DNA of 64,000 nt from Molossus alvarezi. Taxonomy: Eukaryota > Chordata > Mammalia > Chiroptera > Molossidae. Position 1 is the stretch's first letter; every line of letters begins with the position of its first letter. A model generated the notes under the pieces. The model had not been told where the DNA came from and did not search any database. It was given only the letters and a program-made list of their open reading frames with translations. Made by a program: the position numbers and the translations under genes. Shown piece after piece: positions 11,490 to 22,004 of this stretch. Where the stretch lies: NCBI GenBank assembly GCA_037176705.1, contig CM073885.1, positions 162,492,290 to 162,556,289 of the forward strand, given 5' to 3'.

Positions 11490-12371
11490 TTACAGCAGTC
11501 CTTTTAACATTTCTTGCAGTGCTGGTTTGGTGCTAATGTATTCCCTTAGCCTTTTTTTGTCTGGGAAGCTCTTTATTTGATCTTCTATTTTGAATGATAG
11601 CCTTGCTGGGTAGAGTAGTCTTGGATTCATATTCTTGTTTTTCATGACTTTGATTACTTCATGCCATTCTCTTCTGGCCTGTAGTGTTTCTTGTGAGAAG
11701 TCAGCTGAGAGCCTTATGGGGTTCCCTTTGTAGGTAATCTGTTGCTTATCTCTTGCTGCTTTTAGGATTCTCTCTTTGTCTTTAATTTGTGGCATTTTAA
11801 TTACTATGTGTCTTGGTGTGGGCCTGTTTGGGTTCTTCTTACTTGGGACTCTCTGTGCTTCTTGAACTTGAATGCCTTCTTCCTTCACCAAATTAGGGAA
11901 GTTTTCTCTCACTATTTTTTTGAATATATTCTCTATCCCTTGCTCTTTTTCTTCTTCTTCGGGGACTCCTATGATGCGAATATTATTACGTTTCCAGTTG
12001 TCCCACAGTTCTCTTAAGCTGTCTTCCTGTTTTTTAATAGTTTTTTCCTTTTGTTTTTCTGATTGGTTGATTTTTTCTACCCTGTCTTCTAATTCACTGA
12101 TCCGGTCCTCAGCTTCCCCTACTCTGCTTTTTAAACCTTCCAATGTGTTTTTCATTTCAGATATGTCATTTTTTATCTCTTCTTGTTGGTTTTTAATTTC
12201 CATTTGGCTTATTTTCAGTGTCTCTATGTCCTTACTCATGCTGTTCAGCTTCCTCAAGATCATGGCTCTGAATTCTAGCTCTGTTAACATGCCTAATTGC
12301 TCCACATTGATCTCATCTTCGGTGGAGGTGTCTTGCTCTTTCATTTGGCTTCTGTTTCTGTGTTTCACCAT
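11490..12371 (-). CDS. ORF1: L1 ORF1p: RNA-binding chaperone (intact)
   Basis: The nucleic-acid chaperone that trimerises and coats L1 RNA in the cytoplasm and is needed for retrotransposition. At 293 residues from the ATG at 12371 it is shorter than human (338) or mouse ORF1p, mostly in the N-terminus. An upstream in-frame GTG at 12383 would add four residues but is not a credible eukaryotic start, whereas the ATG has A at -3 and G at +4. Visible regions are a basic N-terminus, a heptad-rich coiled coil (about 30-125), an RRM starting near IRIIGVPE (about 130-212) and a C-terminal domain with RLSADFS, ARREW and LLYPA (about 213-293). It ends 45 nt before the ORF2 start. Confidence 0.95.
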   Translation of the reverse strand: MVKHRNRSQMKEQDTSTEDEINVEQLGMLTELEFRAMILRKLNSMSKDIETLKISQMEIKNQQEEIKNDISEMKNTLEGLKSRVGEAEDRISELEDRVEKINQSEKQKEKTIKKQEDSLRELWDNWKRNNIRIIGVPEEEEKEQGIENIFKKIVRENFPNLVKEEGIQVQEAQRVPSKKNPNRPTPRHIVIKMPQIKDKERILKAARDKQQITYKGNPIRLSADFSQETLQARREWHEVIKVMKNKNMNPRLLYPARLSFKIEDQIKSFPDKKRLREYISTKPALQEMLKGLL

Positions 12372-13197
12372 TTTGGCTATCACTGAGGGCTTTGGAGCCT
12401 GTCAAGTTCTCCCTGTGGGTGTTGGTGTTCTGCTGTTTGTGGCTCCCTCTCCTGTGTTTAGATGAGCGAGGGAGGACCCACGTTGAACACCACTGTCAAG
12501 TCTTACTTTCCTGGTTAAAGTTGCCAGCCCAGGAAACGTACTGTTATCCTCTAGCTTTTTGCCTGGAGGCTAGCAGTCTAGGTTAGTTGATGAGTTTGGG
12601 GTTGTCAGTTGATTGAAAAACTCCCTCTGGTGCTCAGCCAAGGGGCTTTCAAGAGGGTGGGGCAGATGCTGGTTGTTAGTGAGCCTCAATTAGCACTTCA
12701 ATGGCCCACAGGGTGGGGTTGGATCTCCGAGGGAGGGGCTGCTGCCTCTCCTCAGAGCCCTGGGAAGGAGCAATGTGGCCACCGTCCTGAGTGGCTGCAC
12801 TCAGCCAAAGCTCTGAGCGCCCTCCAAACCCCGAGTGTCCCCACACAGTTCCAGTCCAGTCTGCCCTCCCTCCGCCGGAGCCCAAGGTGAGTGGCTGTGG
12901 CTGTTTCAGCCTCTGTCCCGGCTGCGCTGTGGAGCCGCCTGGGAGTGTGACCCGAGGGCGCTGCTCCCAGCTAAGGCCGCTGCCGAGCTGCCGACCGTGG
13001 GCTCCCAGCCCCGTCTCGCGCCTTCGCAAGCCTACCGGGATGGAGTCAGTGTCCCTCGTTGTATGGTCCTCGCAAGCTGCTTTTCTGTTGGTTTTTCCCG
13101 TCGATTTGTCTGTGTTATAGTTGTAATTCCAGTTTGGTTCTGGGAGAAGGTCTGTGTAGCTCCGTTCACTCCGCCGCCATTTTTTTTTTCGAGAGCC
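12372..13197 (-). promoter_or_regulatory. L1 A 5' UTR / internal promoter
   Basis: 826 bp, GC-rich, with many CpGs, unlike the AT-rich surroundings. L1 5' UTRs hold the internal Pol II promoter. The 5' edge (minus strand) reads GGCTCTCG, an A run, then ATGGCGGC, which matches a YY1-type site (AAAATGGCGGC) at the position where human L1 has one. It also contains a four-codon upstream ORF (see 13166-13180). Confidence 0.8.
13166..13180 (-). promoter_or_regulatory. Minimal upstream ORF over the YY1-like site of L1 A
   Basis: ATG GCG GCG GAG TGA, four codons then stop, at the extreme 5' end of the L1 RNA. Its first half is the YY1-like site. The equivalents are ATGGCGGCAGAGTGA in L1 B (28205-28219) and ATGGTGGCAGAGTGA in L1 C (18842-18856, minus). 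Function is inferred, not shown. Confidence 0.5.
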
Positions 13198-16100
13198 AGA
13201 GTCCCCTTTTCTCCACACCCTCGAAGCACTTGTTTGATGATTTATTGATGGCAGCCATTCTGGCAGGTACGAGGTGATACCTCTTAGTTGTTTTAATTTG
13301 CATCCCTCTGATGATTAGTGACATTGAGCATTTTTTTCATATGTCTCTTGGCCATTCATATGTCCTGTTTGGAGAGGTGTCAATTTAGGTCCTCTGCCTA
13401 TTTTTTAATTGGGTTCTTTGTCTTTCTATTTGTGAGTTGTATGCGTACTCCGTATGTTTTGGAAATTAACCCTTATCTGTTATATTGTTGGCAATTATGC
13501 TCTCTCATCTAGTGGGTTCTGTTTTCAGTTTGATGGTTGTTTCTTTTGCTGTGCAGAAGCTTTATAGTTTGATGTCCCATGTATCAATTTTTTCCTTTGT
13601 TTCTCTTGCCTTAGATGTTGTATCAGTGAAAATTCTGCTGCATGTGATGTCTGAAAGTTTGTTGACTACATTTTCCTCTAGGATTTTTATGGATTCACAA
13701 GTCCCATTTAAGTCTTTTATCCAGTTTGAGTTTATTCTTAAGTATGGTGTAAGTTGGTGGTCTAATTTTATTTACTTTTTTGCATGTAGCTGTCCAATTA
13801 TCCCAGCACCATTTATTAAAGAGGCTGTCTTTACTCCATTGTATGCTCTTGCCACCTTTGTCAAATATTAATTGAGCATAATGTTTTGAGTCAATTTCCA
13901 GGTTCTCTGTCCTGTTCCATTGATCCATATGCCTGTTCTTATGCCAGTATCAGGCTTTTTTATTACACTGGCTTTATAGTATAACTTGATATTCAATATT
14001 GTGATCCCTCCTATTTTGTTCTTCTTTTTCAAGATTGCTGTGGCTATTCAGGGCCTTTTTGAATAATTTGTTCTAGTTCTGTGAAATGTGTCATTGTTAT
14101 TTTAATGGGTATTGCATTGAATCTATAAATTGCTTTGGGTAGTATGGACATTTTAATGATATTAATTCTTCCAATCCAGGAACCAGTACATGCTTCCACT
14201 TTTTTATATCTTCCTGTATTTCTTTTTTTAAATGACCTACAGCTTTTTGCAAATAGGTTCTCTACTTCTTTGATTAAATTTATTCCTAGGTGTCTTAATT
14301 TTTTTTGCCACAATGATAAATGGGATTATTTTCTTTTCAGTTTCTCTTTCTGTGAGTTAATTTTTTGTGTATAAGAATGTCATCAATTTCTTGATGTTAA
14401 TTTTGTATCCTGCTACTTTGCCAATTTTTTAAAATTAAATCTACTAGAATTTGATGGGGTCTTTTGAGTTCTCTATGTAATTTCTATCTGCAAATAATGA
14501 CTGTTTCACTTTCTTCTTCCCTATTTAAATCCCTTTAATTTTTTCTTCATGCCTGATTGCTGTGGCTACTTCCAGTACTATGTTAAATAAGAGTGGCAAA
14601 AGTGGGTATTCCTGTCTAGTTCTTGTTCTTAAGAAAAATGCTTTTACTTTTTGCACATTGAGTATGATGTTGGCTATAAGTCTTTCATATACGGCCTTCA
14701 TTATGTCAAGATATGATCCCTCTAGTTCCACATTGCTGAGCATTTTTATCAGACATGGGTGCTGGATTTTGTCAAATGCTTTTTCAGCATCTATTGATAT
14801 GATCATATGGTTTTAACTTTTATTTTGTTTTTGTGGTGTATCACATTTGTTGATTTTCAAATATTGTACCAGTTTTGCTCATGATAAATAATTTTTTTAA
14901 CATATTGCTGCATCAAATTTTACTAATTTTTTTTTAAGGATTTTGACATTTATATTTATCAATGATATTGGCCTATAGTTTTCTTACTTTGTAGTGTCTT
15001 TATCTGGTTTTGCAATTAGAATTATGTTGGCTTCATAAAACCTGTTGGAAGTCCTCCTTGTTCTTAAATTTTTTGGAATAGTTTGAGGAGAATGGGTGTT
15101 AGTTCTTCTTTGAATGTTTGGTAAAAGTCCCCTGTAAAGCCATCTGAGCCGGGCTTTTGTTCGCTGGGAGATTTTTAATGACATCTTCAATGTCTTAGTT
15201 GTAATTGGCCTGTTCAAGTTTTCTATCTCTTCCCAGTTTAGTTTTGGGAGACTATTTCTAAAAATCGGTCCATTTCTCCTAGATCATCCAATTTGTTGGC
15301 GTATAATTTTTCATAGTATTTGTTTATGATCCTTTGTATTTCTGTGGTGTCATTTGTTATTTCTCTACTTTTCTGTCTGATTTTGTTTATTTGGGCCCCC
15401 TATGTTTGTTTCTTGGTGAGTCTAACTAATGGTCCATCAATTTTGTTTATCTTTTCAAATAACCAACTCTGTTTCATTGATCTTTTGCATTTTTATTTTT
15501 AGTCTCTAGGTCATTTATTTCTGCTCTGATCTTTACTATTTTGTTCCTTCTGCTTGCTCTGTTTTGTTTTGTTTTGTTTTTTTCTTTTTGTTTGCATTCT
15601 AGTTCTTTAAGTTGTGAGGGTAGTCAATTAGAAATTATTCTTGTTTCTTGAGGTAGGCCTGCTGTGCTATAAACTTCCTTCTCAGGACTGCTTTCACTGC
15701 ATCCCATAGATTTTTTGTTGTTGTATGTTCATTTTCATTGGTTTCCAGGACATTTTAAATTTCTTCCTTGATCTCCTTGGTAACCCATTTATTGTTTAAT
15801 AACATGCTACTTATCCTCCATGCATTTAAATGTTTTTGTTGTAATTGATTTCTGGGTTTTTTTGCCATTGTGATCTGAGAAGATGCTTGATATGATTTCA
15901 ATCTTCTTGTACTTGTAGAACTTAGTTTGTGTTCTAACATATGGTCTGTCTTTGAGAATGTCCCATGTGCACTTGAGAAGAAGGTGAATTCTGCAGTTTG
16001 GGGGTATAATTCCCTGTAGAAATCTATTAAATGCATTTGATCTAGTGAATCATTTAGAGTCTCTGGATCCATGTTAAGTTTCTTTCTACAGGATCTATCC

Positions 16101-16684
16101 AGTGATATCAGTGGGGTGTTTAAAGTCCATTGCTATGATTGTTTTGCTGTCAATTACTCCTTTGAAGTCCTCCAGAACTTTTTAATGTACTTTAGTGCTG
16201 CTATGTTGGGGGCATATATGTTTACCACGGTTATATCCTCCTGTTGAATAGATCTTTTCAATATTATTTAATGGCCTTCTTTGTCTCTATTTATGGTCTT
16301 CATTTTGAAATCTATTTTATCAGATATAAGTACTGATACCCCCCAGCTCTTTTTTTCTTTTGTTTGTTTGGAAGATTTTTTTTTCTATCCCTTCACTTTC
16401 AACCTATGTAAGACTTTTGTTGTGAGGTGGGTCTCTTGTAAACAACATATATATGAGTCATGCTTTCTTATCCAATCAGCTGCTCTGTGCTTTTTAATTG
16501 GATCATTTAATCAATTTACATTTAATGTTATTATTGATATGAACTTATTTATTGCCATTTTTCTCATTATTGTGGTTATATTTTTCTTCCTATTTCTTCT
16601 ACTAATTACAGTAGATTTTTTTAACATTTCCTGAAGTGCTGGTTTGGTGTTAATATATTTCCGTAGCCTTTATTTCATTTTATT

Positions 16685-16715
<31 letters not shown>

Positions 16716-17252
16716 TTTTTGGTCTGGGAAGATTTTTATTTCACCCTCTATTTTGAATGATACCCTAGCTAGATAGAGTAGTCTTGGATTCAGATTCTTG
16801 CTTTTCATTACCTTGATTACTTCATGCCATTTCCTTCTGCCCTGTCATGTTTCTGTTGAGAAGTCAGCTGATAGTTTTATTGGGATTTCTTTGTTGGTAA
16901 CCTGTTGCTTAGCCCTTGCTGCCTTTGGGATATTCTCTTTGTCTTTAATTTTTGAAATTTTAATTATTATGTGTCTTGGTGTAAGCCTGTTTGTGTTCTT
17001 CTTACTTGGGGCTCTCTGTACTTCTTGTACTTGTATGTCTTTCTCCTTCACCAAGTTAGGGAAGTTTTCTGTCACTATTTCTTCAAATATATTCTCTAAA
17101 CTTTGCTCATTTTCTTCTTCTTCTGGAACTCCAATTATGCAGAATATGTTAAATTTTATGTTGTCCCACAGTTCTCTTAGATTGTCTTCCTGTTTTCAAA
17201 TAGGTTTATCTTTTTGGTTCTCTGATTGGTTGATTTTTTTCTACCCTGTCTT

Positions 17253-17721
17253 TGCTGTCTCTTGGCCTGCTGTGATTCGTACAATGCAATGAACTACAAG
17301 CACATGCTGGTTAGAATAAAGGGGAGCTTGGCAAGAAAGCAAATGTTCCATTTATTTGCAGATTGGTTCCCCAGGTAACAAGTGGATTTATGTAAATTAT
17401 TTTCTTGAGATGGCGTCTCTGCAAACCTTACAGCCTAGCCTTGTCTCTCCATTTTTACAATGGAAAGAGACTTTAAAATTAAAAAAATAACAAACCTAGA
17501 CATTTATGAGTCCTATGACCCATTTGTCCACTCGATGCATAGTCATTCAAACTTATCTTATTCACATGAAACAGAAGCATTCAATGCAGGCAAGATGGTC
17601 TTTCTATCAGTCAAACCTGTCTGTCTGTCCACACACACACTTTGATCCTAGGCTGGCCAGGTTGTGAGAATCCATATCACAAGGTTACAAATCATCCATC
17701 TACCAATCCCCCATCCCTACA
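17253..17721. mobile_element. Solo LTR (probable ERV2-class) in L1 C
   Basis: A 469-bp block that interrupts L1 C ORF1. It starts TG and ends CA, and has an exact 6-bp duplication TGTCTT at 17247-17252 and 17722-17727, across which the L1 reading resumes. These are the marks of a retroviral LTR left by recombination. Six-base duplications are typical of ERV2/betaretrovirus-like elements. AATAAA occurs on the plus strand near 17316 and on the minus strand at 17351-17356. The minus-strand one lies about 100 bp from its end, so I slightly favour minus orientation. No viral genes are present. Confidence 0.8.
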
Positions 17722-18841
17722 TGTCTTCTAATTCACTGATCCAGTCTTCAGCTTCCTCTACTCTGCTGGTTATTCCTTCTAATGTGTTCTTTATTTCTGC
17801 TATGTCACTCTTCATTTCCAGTTGGTTGCTTTTCAATGCTTCTGTATCTTTACTCATGGTGTTGAGGTTCCTCATGAGTATTATTTTGAACTCTCCCTCT
17901 GATATCTTGTTCAATTCCCTTTCATTTATTTTATCTTCTTTCAAATTATCTTGTTCTTTTATTTTGGATTTGTTTCTTTGTTGTACCATGTTGGCTGTTT
18001 TAGTGTCCTCTTTGGATTTTCGAGCCTGAAAATTTTTCTCTGTGGATGTTGGTGTTCTGCTGGTTGTGGCTTCCTCTACTGGATTTAAACGAGTGTTGGA
18101 GGACCAACATTAAACACCACTGTCAAGTCTTACCTTCCTGGGTAGATTTGCAAGCCCAGGAAAGGGTCAGTTATCTTCTAGCTTTTTGCCTGGAGGTTAT
18201 TAATCTCAGTTACTTAATGAGCCTTGGGTTGTAGCTCTCAACTGAATGAAAAAAATCTTTCAGGTGTTTGGGTATGAGGATTTCCAGTCGGGGAGGCAGA
18301 TGTTTGCTGGCTGTTAATAAGCCTCAATTTTGCATTTGTCTAGTCTGGCGGGGTGGTGTTAAATTCCTGAGGGAGGAGCTGTTGCTTCTCCACAGGGCTC
18401 TGGGAAAGGGCTCTTTGAGTAACATGGCTACTGTCCTGTGAGGCAGTGATTCAGCATAAAACTCCCACTGCTGTCTCAGCTCTCCAAGCTCTCCTGAGTC
18501 AGTCCACACAGTTCTATCCAGTCTGCTGTTCCTCTGCCAAAGCCCAGGGTGAGTGGCTGTAGCTAATTTAGTGCTCTGTCCCACCTCTCTGCACTGTGGA
18601 GCCAGGTTGGGATTTTAACCTCGAGGGAACTTCTCACAGCTAAAACAGCTGTTGTCTGTGGGCTCCATGCCCACCTTCTCGTGCCTCCACAGTTCCTACC
18701 ACACTTGATTTAGTGTCCTCTTTCTGTCTGTGGTTATAGGGGTCCTTTCCAGCTGTTTCTCCATGTTTTATTTTCCTGATGATTTGTCTTTATTGTAGTT
18801 GTAATTGCAGTTTTGTCCTGGGAGATGGACCAAGCTTCCAT

Positions 18842-18856
18842 TCACTCTGCCACCAT
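18842..18856 (-). promoter_or_regulatory. Minimal upstream ORF at the 5' end of L1 C
   Basis: ATG GTG GCA GAG TGA. Same layout as in L1 A and B despite C's greater age. Confidence 0.45.
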
Positions 18857-18886
18857 TTTGGAATCTCTTCACAAAATTAATTTTTT

Positions 18887-19462
18887 CCTGCAATATTAAT
18901 TTATGTTAGTTTCAGGTATACAGTATAAAGGTTAAGACAATTATGTAGTATATAAAGGGTTCTCCCTGATATTTTCAGTACCCAATGGGTACCAAATATA
19001 GTCATTACAATATTATTAACTATATTCCCTATGGTATACTTTACATCCTCATTACTACTTTGTAACTACCAATTTGTACTTTTTAATACCTTCATCATTT
19101 TTTTTTAACCCAGTCCCACAACCCCTCTCCCTTCTGGCAACTATCATTCTGTTCTCTGCCTCTATGACTAAATCAAAAGAATATATGCACCCCTATGGTC
19201 ATTGCAGCATTATTTACAATAGCCAAGATATGGATGCAACCCAAATGCCCATAAATAGAAGAGTGGATAAAAAAGCTGCTGTGGTACACATATGCAATGG
19301 AATATTACTCAGCCATAAAAAAAATAATGAAATCTTACCATTTGCAACAGCATGGATGGACCTAGTAGATATTATGCTAAGTGAAATAAGTCAGTCAGAG
19401 AAAGACATATACCAATATAATTTCACTTATATGTGAAATGTAAAAAACTAAATAAACTAAAA
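18887..19462. mobile_element. 5'-inverted ('twin-primed') L1 'E'
   Basis: 18887-19168 is L1 3' UTR on the minus strand. 19169-19462 is the end of L1 ORF2 on the plus strand (frame with CSIIYNSQDMDATQMP and LSEISQSEKD). In L1 coordinates the two pieces are almost adjacent, which is what twin priming makes from a single minus-oriented insertion. The rest of its 3' end lies at 6318-6374, across L1 C. Confidence 0.75.
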
Positions 19463-19870
19463 CATAATTGTATTAAGTTCTGTTAGTTCTATCAATTTTA
19501 GTTTCATGTATATGGTATCTCCATTATTAGGCATTATAGAAACATTTAGACTTATGTCGTCTTGATGAGTTAATTCCTTTATCATTTTGATATAGGTTTC
19601 TTCATTCCCAGTAATATTTTCTGTGAAATCTACTTTCATATTAAAAAATAACTATGGCTGTTTAAAAAAGTAATATTAACATGTGTTTTTAGATGTTTTA
19701 ATTTTCATGATATGTGTGTCTTTAGTTTAAATTAATTTTCAATAGCCAGTGTTTTATTAAGTCTTGCTTTTTTTTTTAAATTTCACTGTGACAATGACTA
19801 TTTAACTGAAGTTTTTGGACCATTTTCATTTAGTATGATGAATACCTAAGACCTAACTTAATTTTTCAGA
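19463..19870 (-). mobile_element. Ancient L1 'D', right part (endonuclease region)
   Basis: Continues the endonuclease-coding remnant left at 6317. TTAAGTTCTGTTAGTTCTATC follows in L1 order, and the block reaches the ORF2 start region (GACCATTTTCATTTAGTATG near 19820-19840). The L1 order across the gap shows that the intervening 13 kb is inserted DNA. Confidence 0.7.
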
Positions 19871-20393
19871 CTCTCCCCTACAAACACTCCATTGGGAAAA
19901 CAGGAGCCAGATCCAGCTATGCATAATCCACAAACTTGTTTAAATTGTTTTAATTATTAGATCACCTCCATTTTTAGAGAAATCATGTTTTCTTTATGTT
20001 TTTCTCCAAGGTTGCAATGTTGCCTTGGGGATTGTTGTCATTTCTATTCTTTCCACATACATAATTAATAAGAAATATTTTCTTTATTATGGATTTTTAA
20101 TAAGTAACAATGTTGAGGAGCACTTAATTTAGATAAATCATGCTAGTGGGCAAAGAGAATTGAAATAGCCTATAAATTATTGAAATTAGCCTATGGAAAA
20201 CATTATTCGTTAAGCTCCCTTGCCTTCTGGAAAATCTCCATGTCTTCTGTACATATTCCTTTGGGAATTTTATCTACTCTTCAAGGCCCAACTCTAACAT
20301 GACTTTCTAAATAAATTTCCCCACCAAGACATGTTTCTTTCTTCCTTTTAACTCAGATGACATTGTGCTTTTAAAGCTAACATGTTTTGTTAT
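19871..20393. other. No recognised feature
   Basis: AT-rich, no repeat family or gene recognised. Confidence 0.4.
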
Positions 20394-20408
20394 AAAATAT
20401 TTATTTTT

Positions 20409-20668
20409 TGTCCTGGCCAGTTTGGCTCAGCGGTTAGAGCGTCGGCCTGCAGTCCGGAGAGACCCGGGTTCGGTTCCCGCTAAGGGCATGTACCTCGGTT
20501 GCAGTTTGTCCCCGGCCCTGGTTGGTCGTGCGGGTGGCAGCCACTCGATGTGTCCCTTTCACGTCGATGTTTCTCTCTCTCTCTCTTCCTCTCTCTCCCT
20601 CCCACTCTATCTGTACAAAAAATGGAAAAATGTCCTCAGGTGAGGATGAAAAAAACAAACAAACAAAA
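20409..20668 (+). mobile_element. Young Ves SINE, type 1
   Basis: Near-consensus copy with intact A and B boxes, the phrase GTCCTCAGGTGAGGAT and an A-rich tail (AAACAAACAAAC). Exact 15-bp duplication AAAATATTTATTTTT at 20394-20408 and 20669-20683. Together with 6976-7228 it is the best reference for the type 1 sequence in this window. Confidence 0.95.
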
Positions 20669-20884
20669 AAAATATTTATTTTTCTAGTAACTTTATTGCT
20701 CCAATTGCAAAATAATTAAGTGGCTTATAGTGACACATAAGTATTTATGTAAGATTAATACCATTGTTATTTTATTTTGAATCAATTCTGTTTTTTTCTA
20801 TTTGAATTCTTGCTACAATCCTGCATGTAGGCATTATTTTTAAGACAATAATCATTGTGCATTATTTATCTTGATTTAGAGTAA

Positions 20885-21010
20885 AACAGTCAAGGGCTAT
20901 ATTCCTGGATTCAAAACTTAATTAGCTTTGTGACTTTAGGCAAGTTTCTTAACTTCTATGAGTTTTATTTTCTTCATCTATAAAATCAGTGTTGTTTATA
21001 TCATAAACTT
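20885..21010 (+). repeat. MIR SINE fragment
   Basis: Matches the MIR core: CCTGGATTC, TTAGCTTTGTGACTTTAGGCAAGTTTC, then TCTTCATCTATAAAATCAG. Confidence 0.75.
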
Positions 21011-21690
21011 TATATATATGTAATTTATTATTGTTGTAGGAAATGACTTCTAACTTATAAGGGGCAGTGTGTCTCTCACCATGCTCATTTTAACCTCTTT
21101 AATGTCTGTTGCAAAAGGGAGAGCATATCAAGGAACAGGGTCTGGAAACTCTGGTTAAATGCCATGAGTATGGCTGATGAGCAAGGATTGGGCATTGTTT
21201 CAATATTAGACCCATTTAAACTCATTTTCCAGAGGAAAAAATTATGCTCTACTTAGAGTGATGAAAACTTCCACCTGTGGCCACTTGATAGAGAGTGGCA
21301 AGATAGATTTTACAGAGGTCAACTGTTTCAATGATCAGCAGGCCATAACTGATCGTGATTGAGATGGACATCTATATCAAGATGACATACATAATTTTTC
21401 AAGACAAATATATTATATATATTTTTATTTTGGCATCCTTCTGGCCTGAAACCATAAAATGGTAGCAACTTTTCAAAGGATGGCAAGAGATAATGTGGCC
21501 ACAATCCCAAAATTTTTGCAAAATGGGGCTATCACTGGGAAATTAGATAATTTCATAAAATATTTTGAAGTAAAAACAAACCAGAATATATAGTTAGAAA
21601 CATGTAAAATTTTTATTAAGCAAAATAATGTATTTGCCCACAAATTGTTTCCTATTTATGAAGTCTTGATTGGCAGACATAGGAATAAAG
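21011..21690. other. No recognised feature
   Basis: No repeat or gene recognised. The short ORF at 21328-21510 (minus) has no homology I can see. Confidence 0.4.
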
Positions 21691-21701
21691 AAAAATCACA
21701 G

Positions 21702-21993
21702 TGCCCTTGCCGATGTGGCTCAGTGATTGGAGCATTGGCCTGCAACCAAAGGGTCTAGAGTTCAATTCCCAGTCAAGGCACCTGCCTGGGTTGCAGGTTC
21801 AATTCCGAGCCCTGGTTGGGCACATGCGGGAGGCAACCAATCGATATATCTCTCACACATCAATCTCTCTCTCTCTCTCTCTTTCCCTCTCTATTTCTCT
21901 TTCCCTCCCCCTCTACTTCTTCCTCCCTTCCATTATCTCTAAAAATCAATGCAAAAAGAATATCCTCAAGTGAGAATTAAAACAAACAAACAA
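21702..21993 (+). mobile_element. Ves SINE, type 2
   Basis: Head TGCCCTTGCCGATGTGGCTC, GGAGGCAACCAATCGATA, a long CT tract, CTAAAAATCAATGC, and an AAAC-rich tail. Exact 11-bp duplication AAAAATCACAG at 21691-21701 and 21994-22004. Confidence 0.9.
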
Positions 21994-22004
21994 AAAAATC
22001 ACAG

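Larger units (their letters stand above)
7325..13197 (-). mobile_element. Full-length, apparently intact L1 'A'
   Basis: A 5.87-kb LINE-1 on the minus strand, with 5' UTR 12372-13197, ORF1, a 45-nt spacer, ORF2, a G-rich 3' UTR and an A tail (T run 7325-7356). It has an exact 15-bp duplication AGAGTCCCCTTTTCT at 7310-7324 and 13198-13212, which are host L1 C sequence. Full length, both frames open, kept CpGs and a perfect duplication all point to a recent insertion that may be retrotransposition-competent. Competence itself cannot be read from sequence. Confidence 0.95.
6375..18860 (-). mobile_element. Full-length decayed L1 'C' (interrupted host of L1 A)
   Basis: Minus-strand L1 with 3' UTR (about 6375-6640), ORF2, ORF1 (about 16620-17990) and 5' UTR (about 18000-18860). 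It is broken by a Ves SINE (6976-7228), L1 A (7325-13197) and a solo LTR (17253-17721). Without those it is about 5.9 kb, a normal L1 length. ORF2 and ORF1 survive only as short frames such as 13695-13928, 14525-14806 and 17717-17989, separated by stops and frameshifts. The 5' end has the conserved CCAAAATGGTGGCAGAGTGA start. Same lineage as A and B but clearly more diverged. Confidence 0.85.

Noticed and set aside
11490..12383. ORF1 start at 12383 (297 residues)
   Set aside because: That start codon is GTG. The ATG at 12371 has a good initiation context, so I use 293 residues.
12392..12586. Short plus-strand frames in the L1 5' UTR (also 28774-28998 on minus in B)
   Set aside because: Similar between copies only because the UTRs are similar. 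Short and no domain. The longer antisense frame is reported separately as a candidate.
12676..13218. 180-codon sense ORF covering most of the L1 A 5' UTR
   Set aside because: Its only Met lies in the flanking L1 C sequence, outside the L1 transcript. No recognisable domain. GC-rich 5' UTRs give long chance frames.
20409..20470. tRNA gene with A and B boxes
   Set aside because: The boxes belong to the tRNA-derived head of a Ves SINE. The same structure recurs 15 times, followed by a SINE body and A tail.
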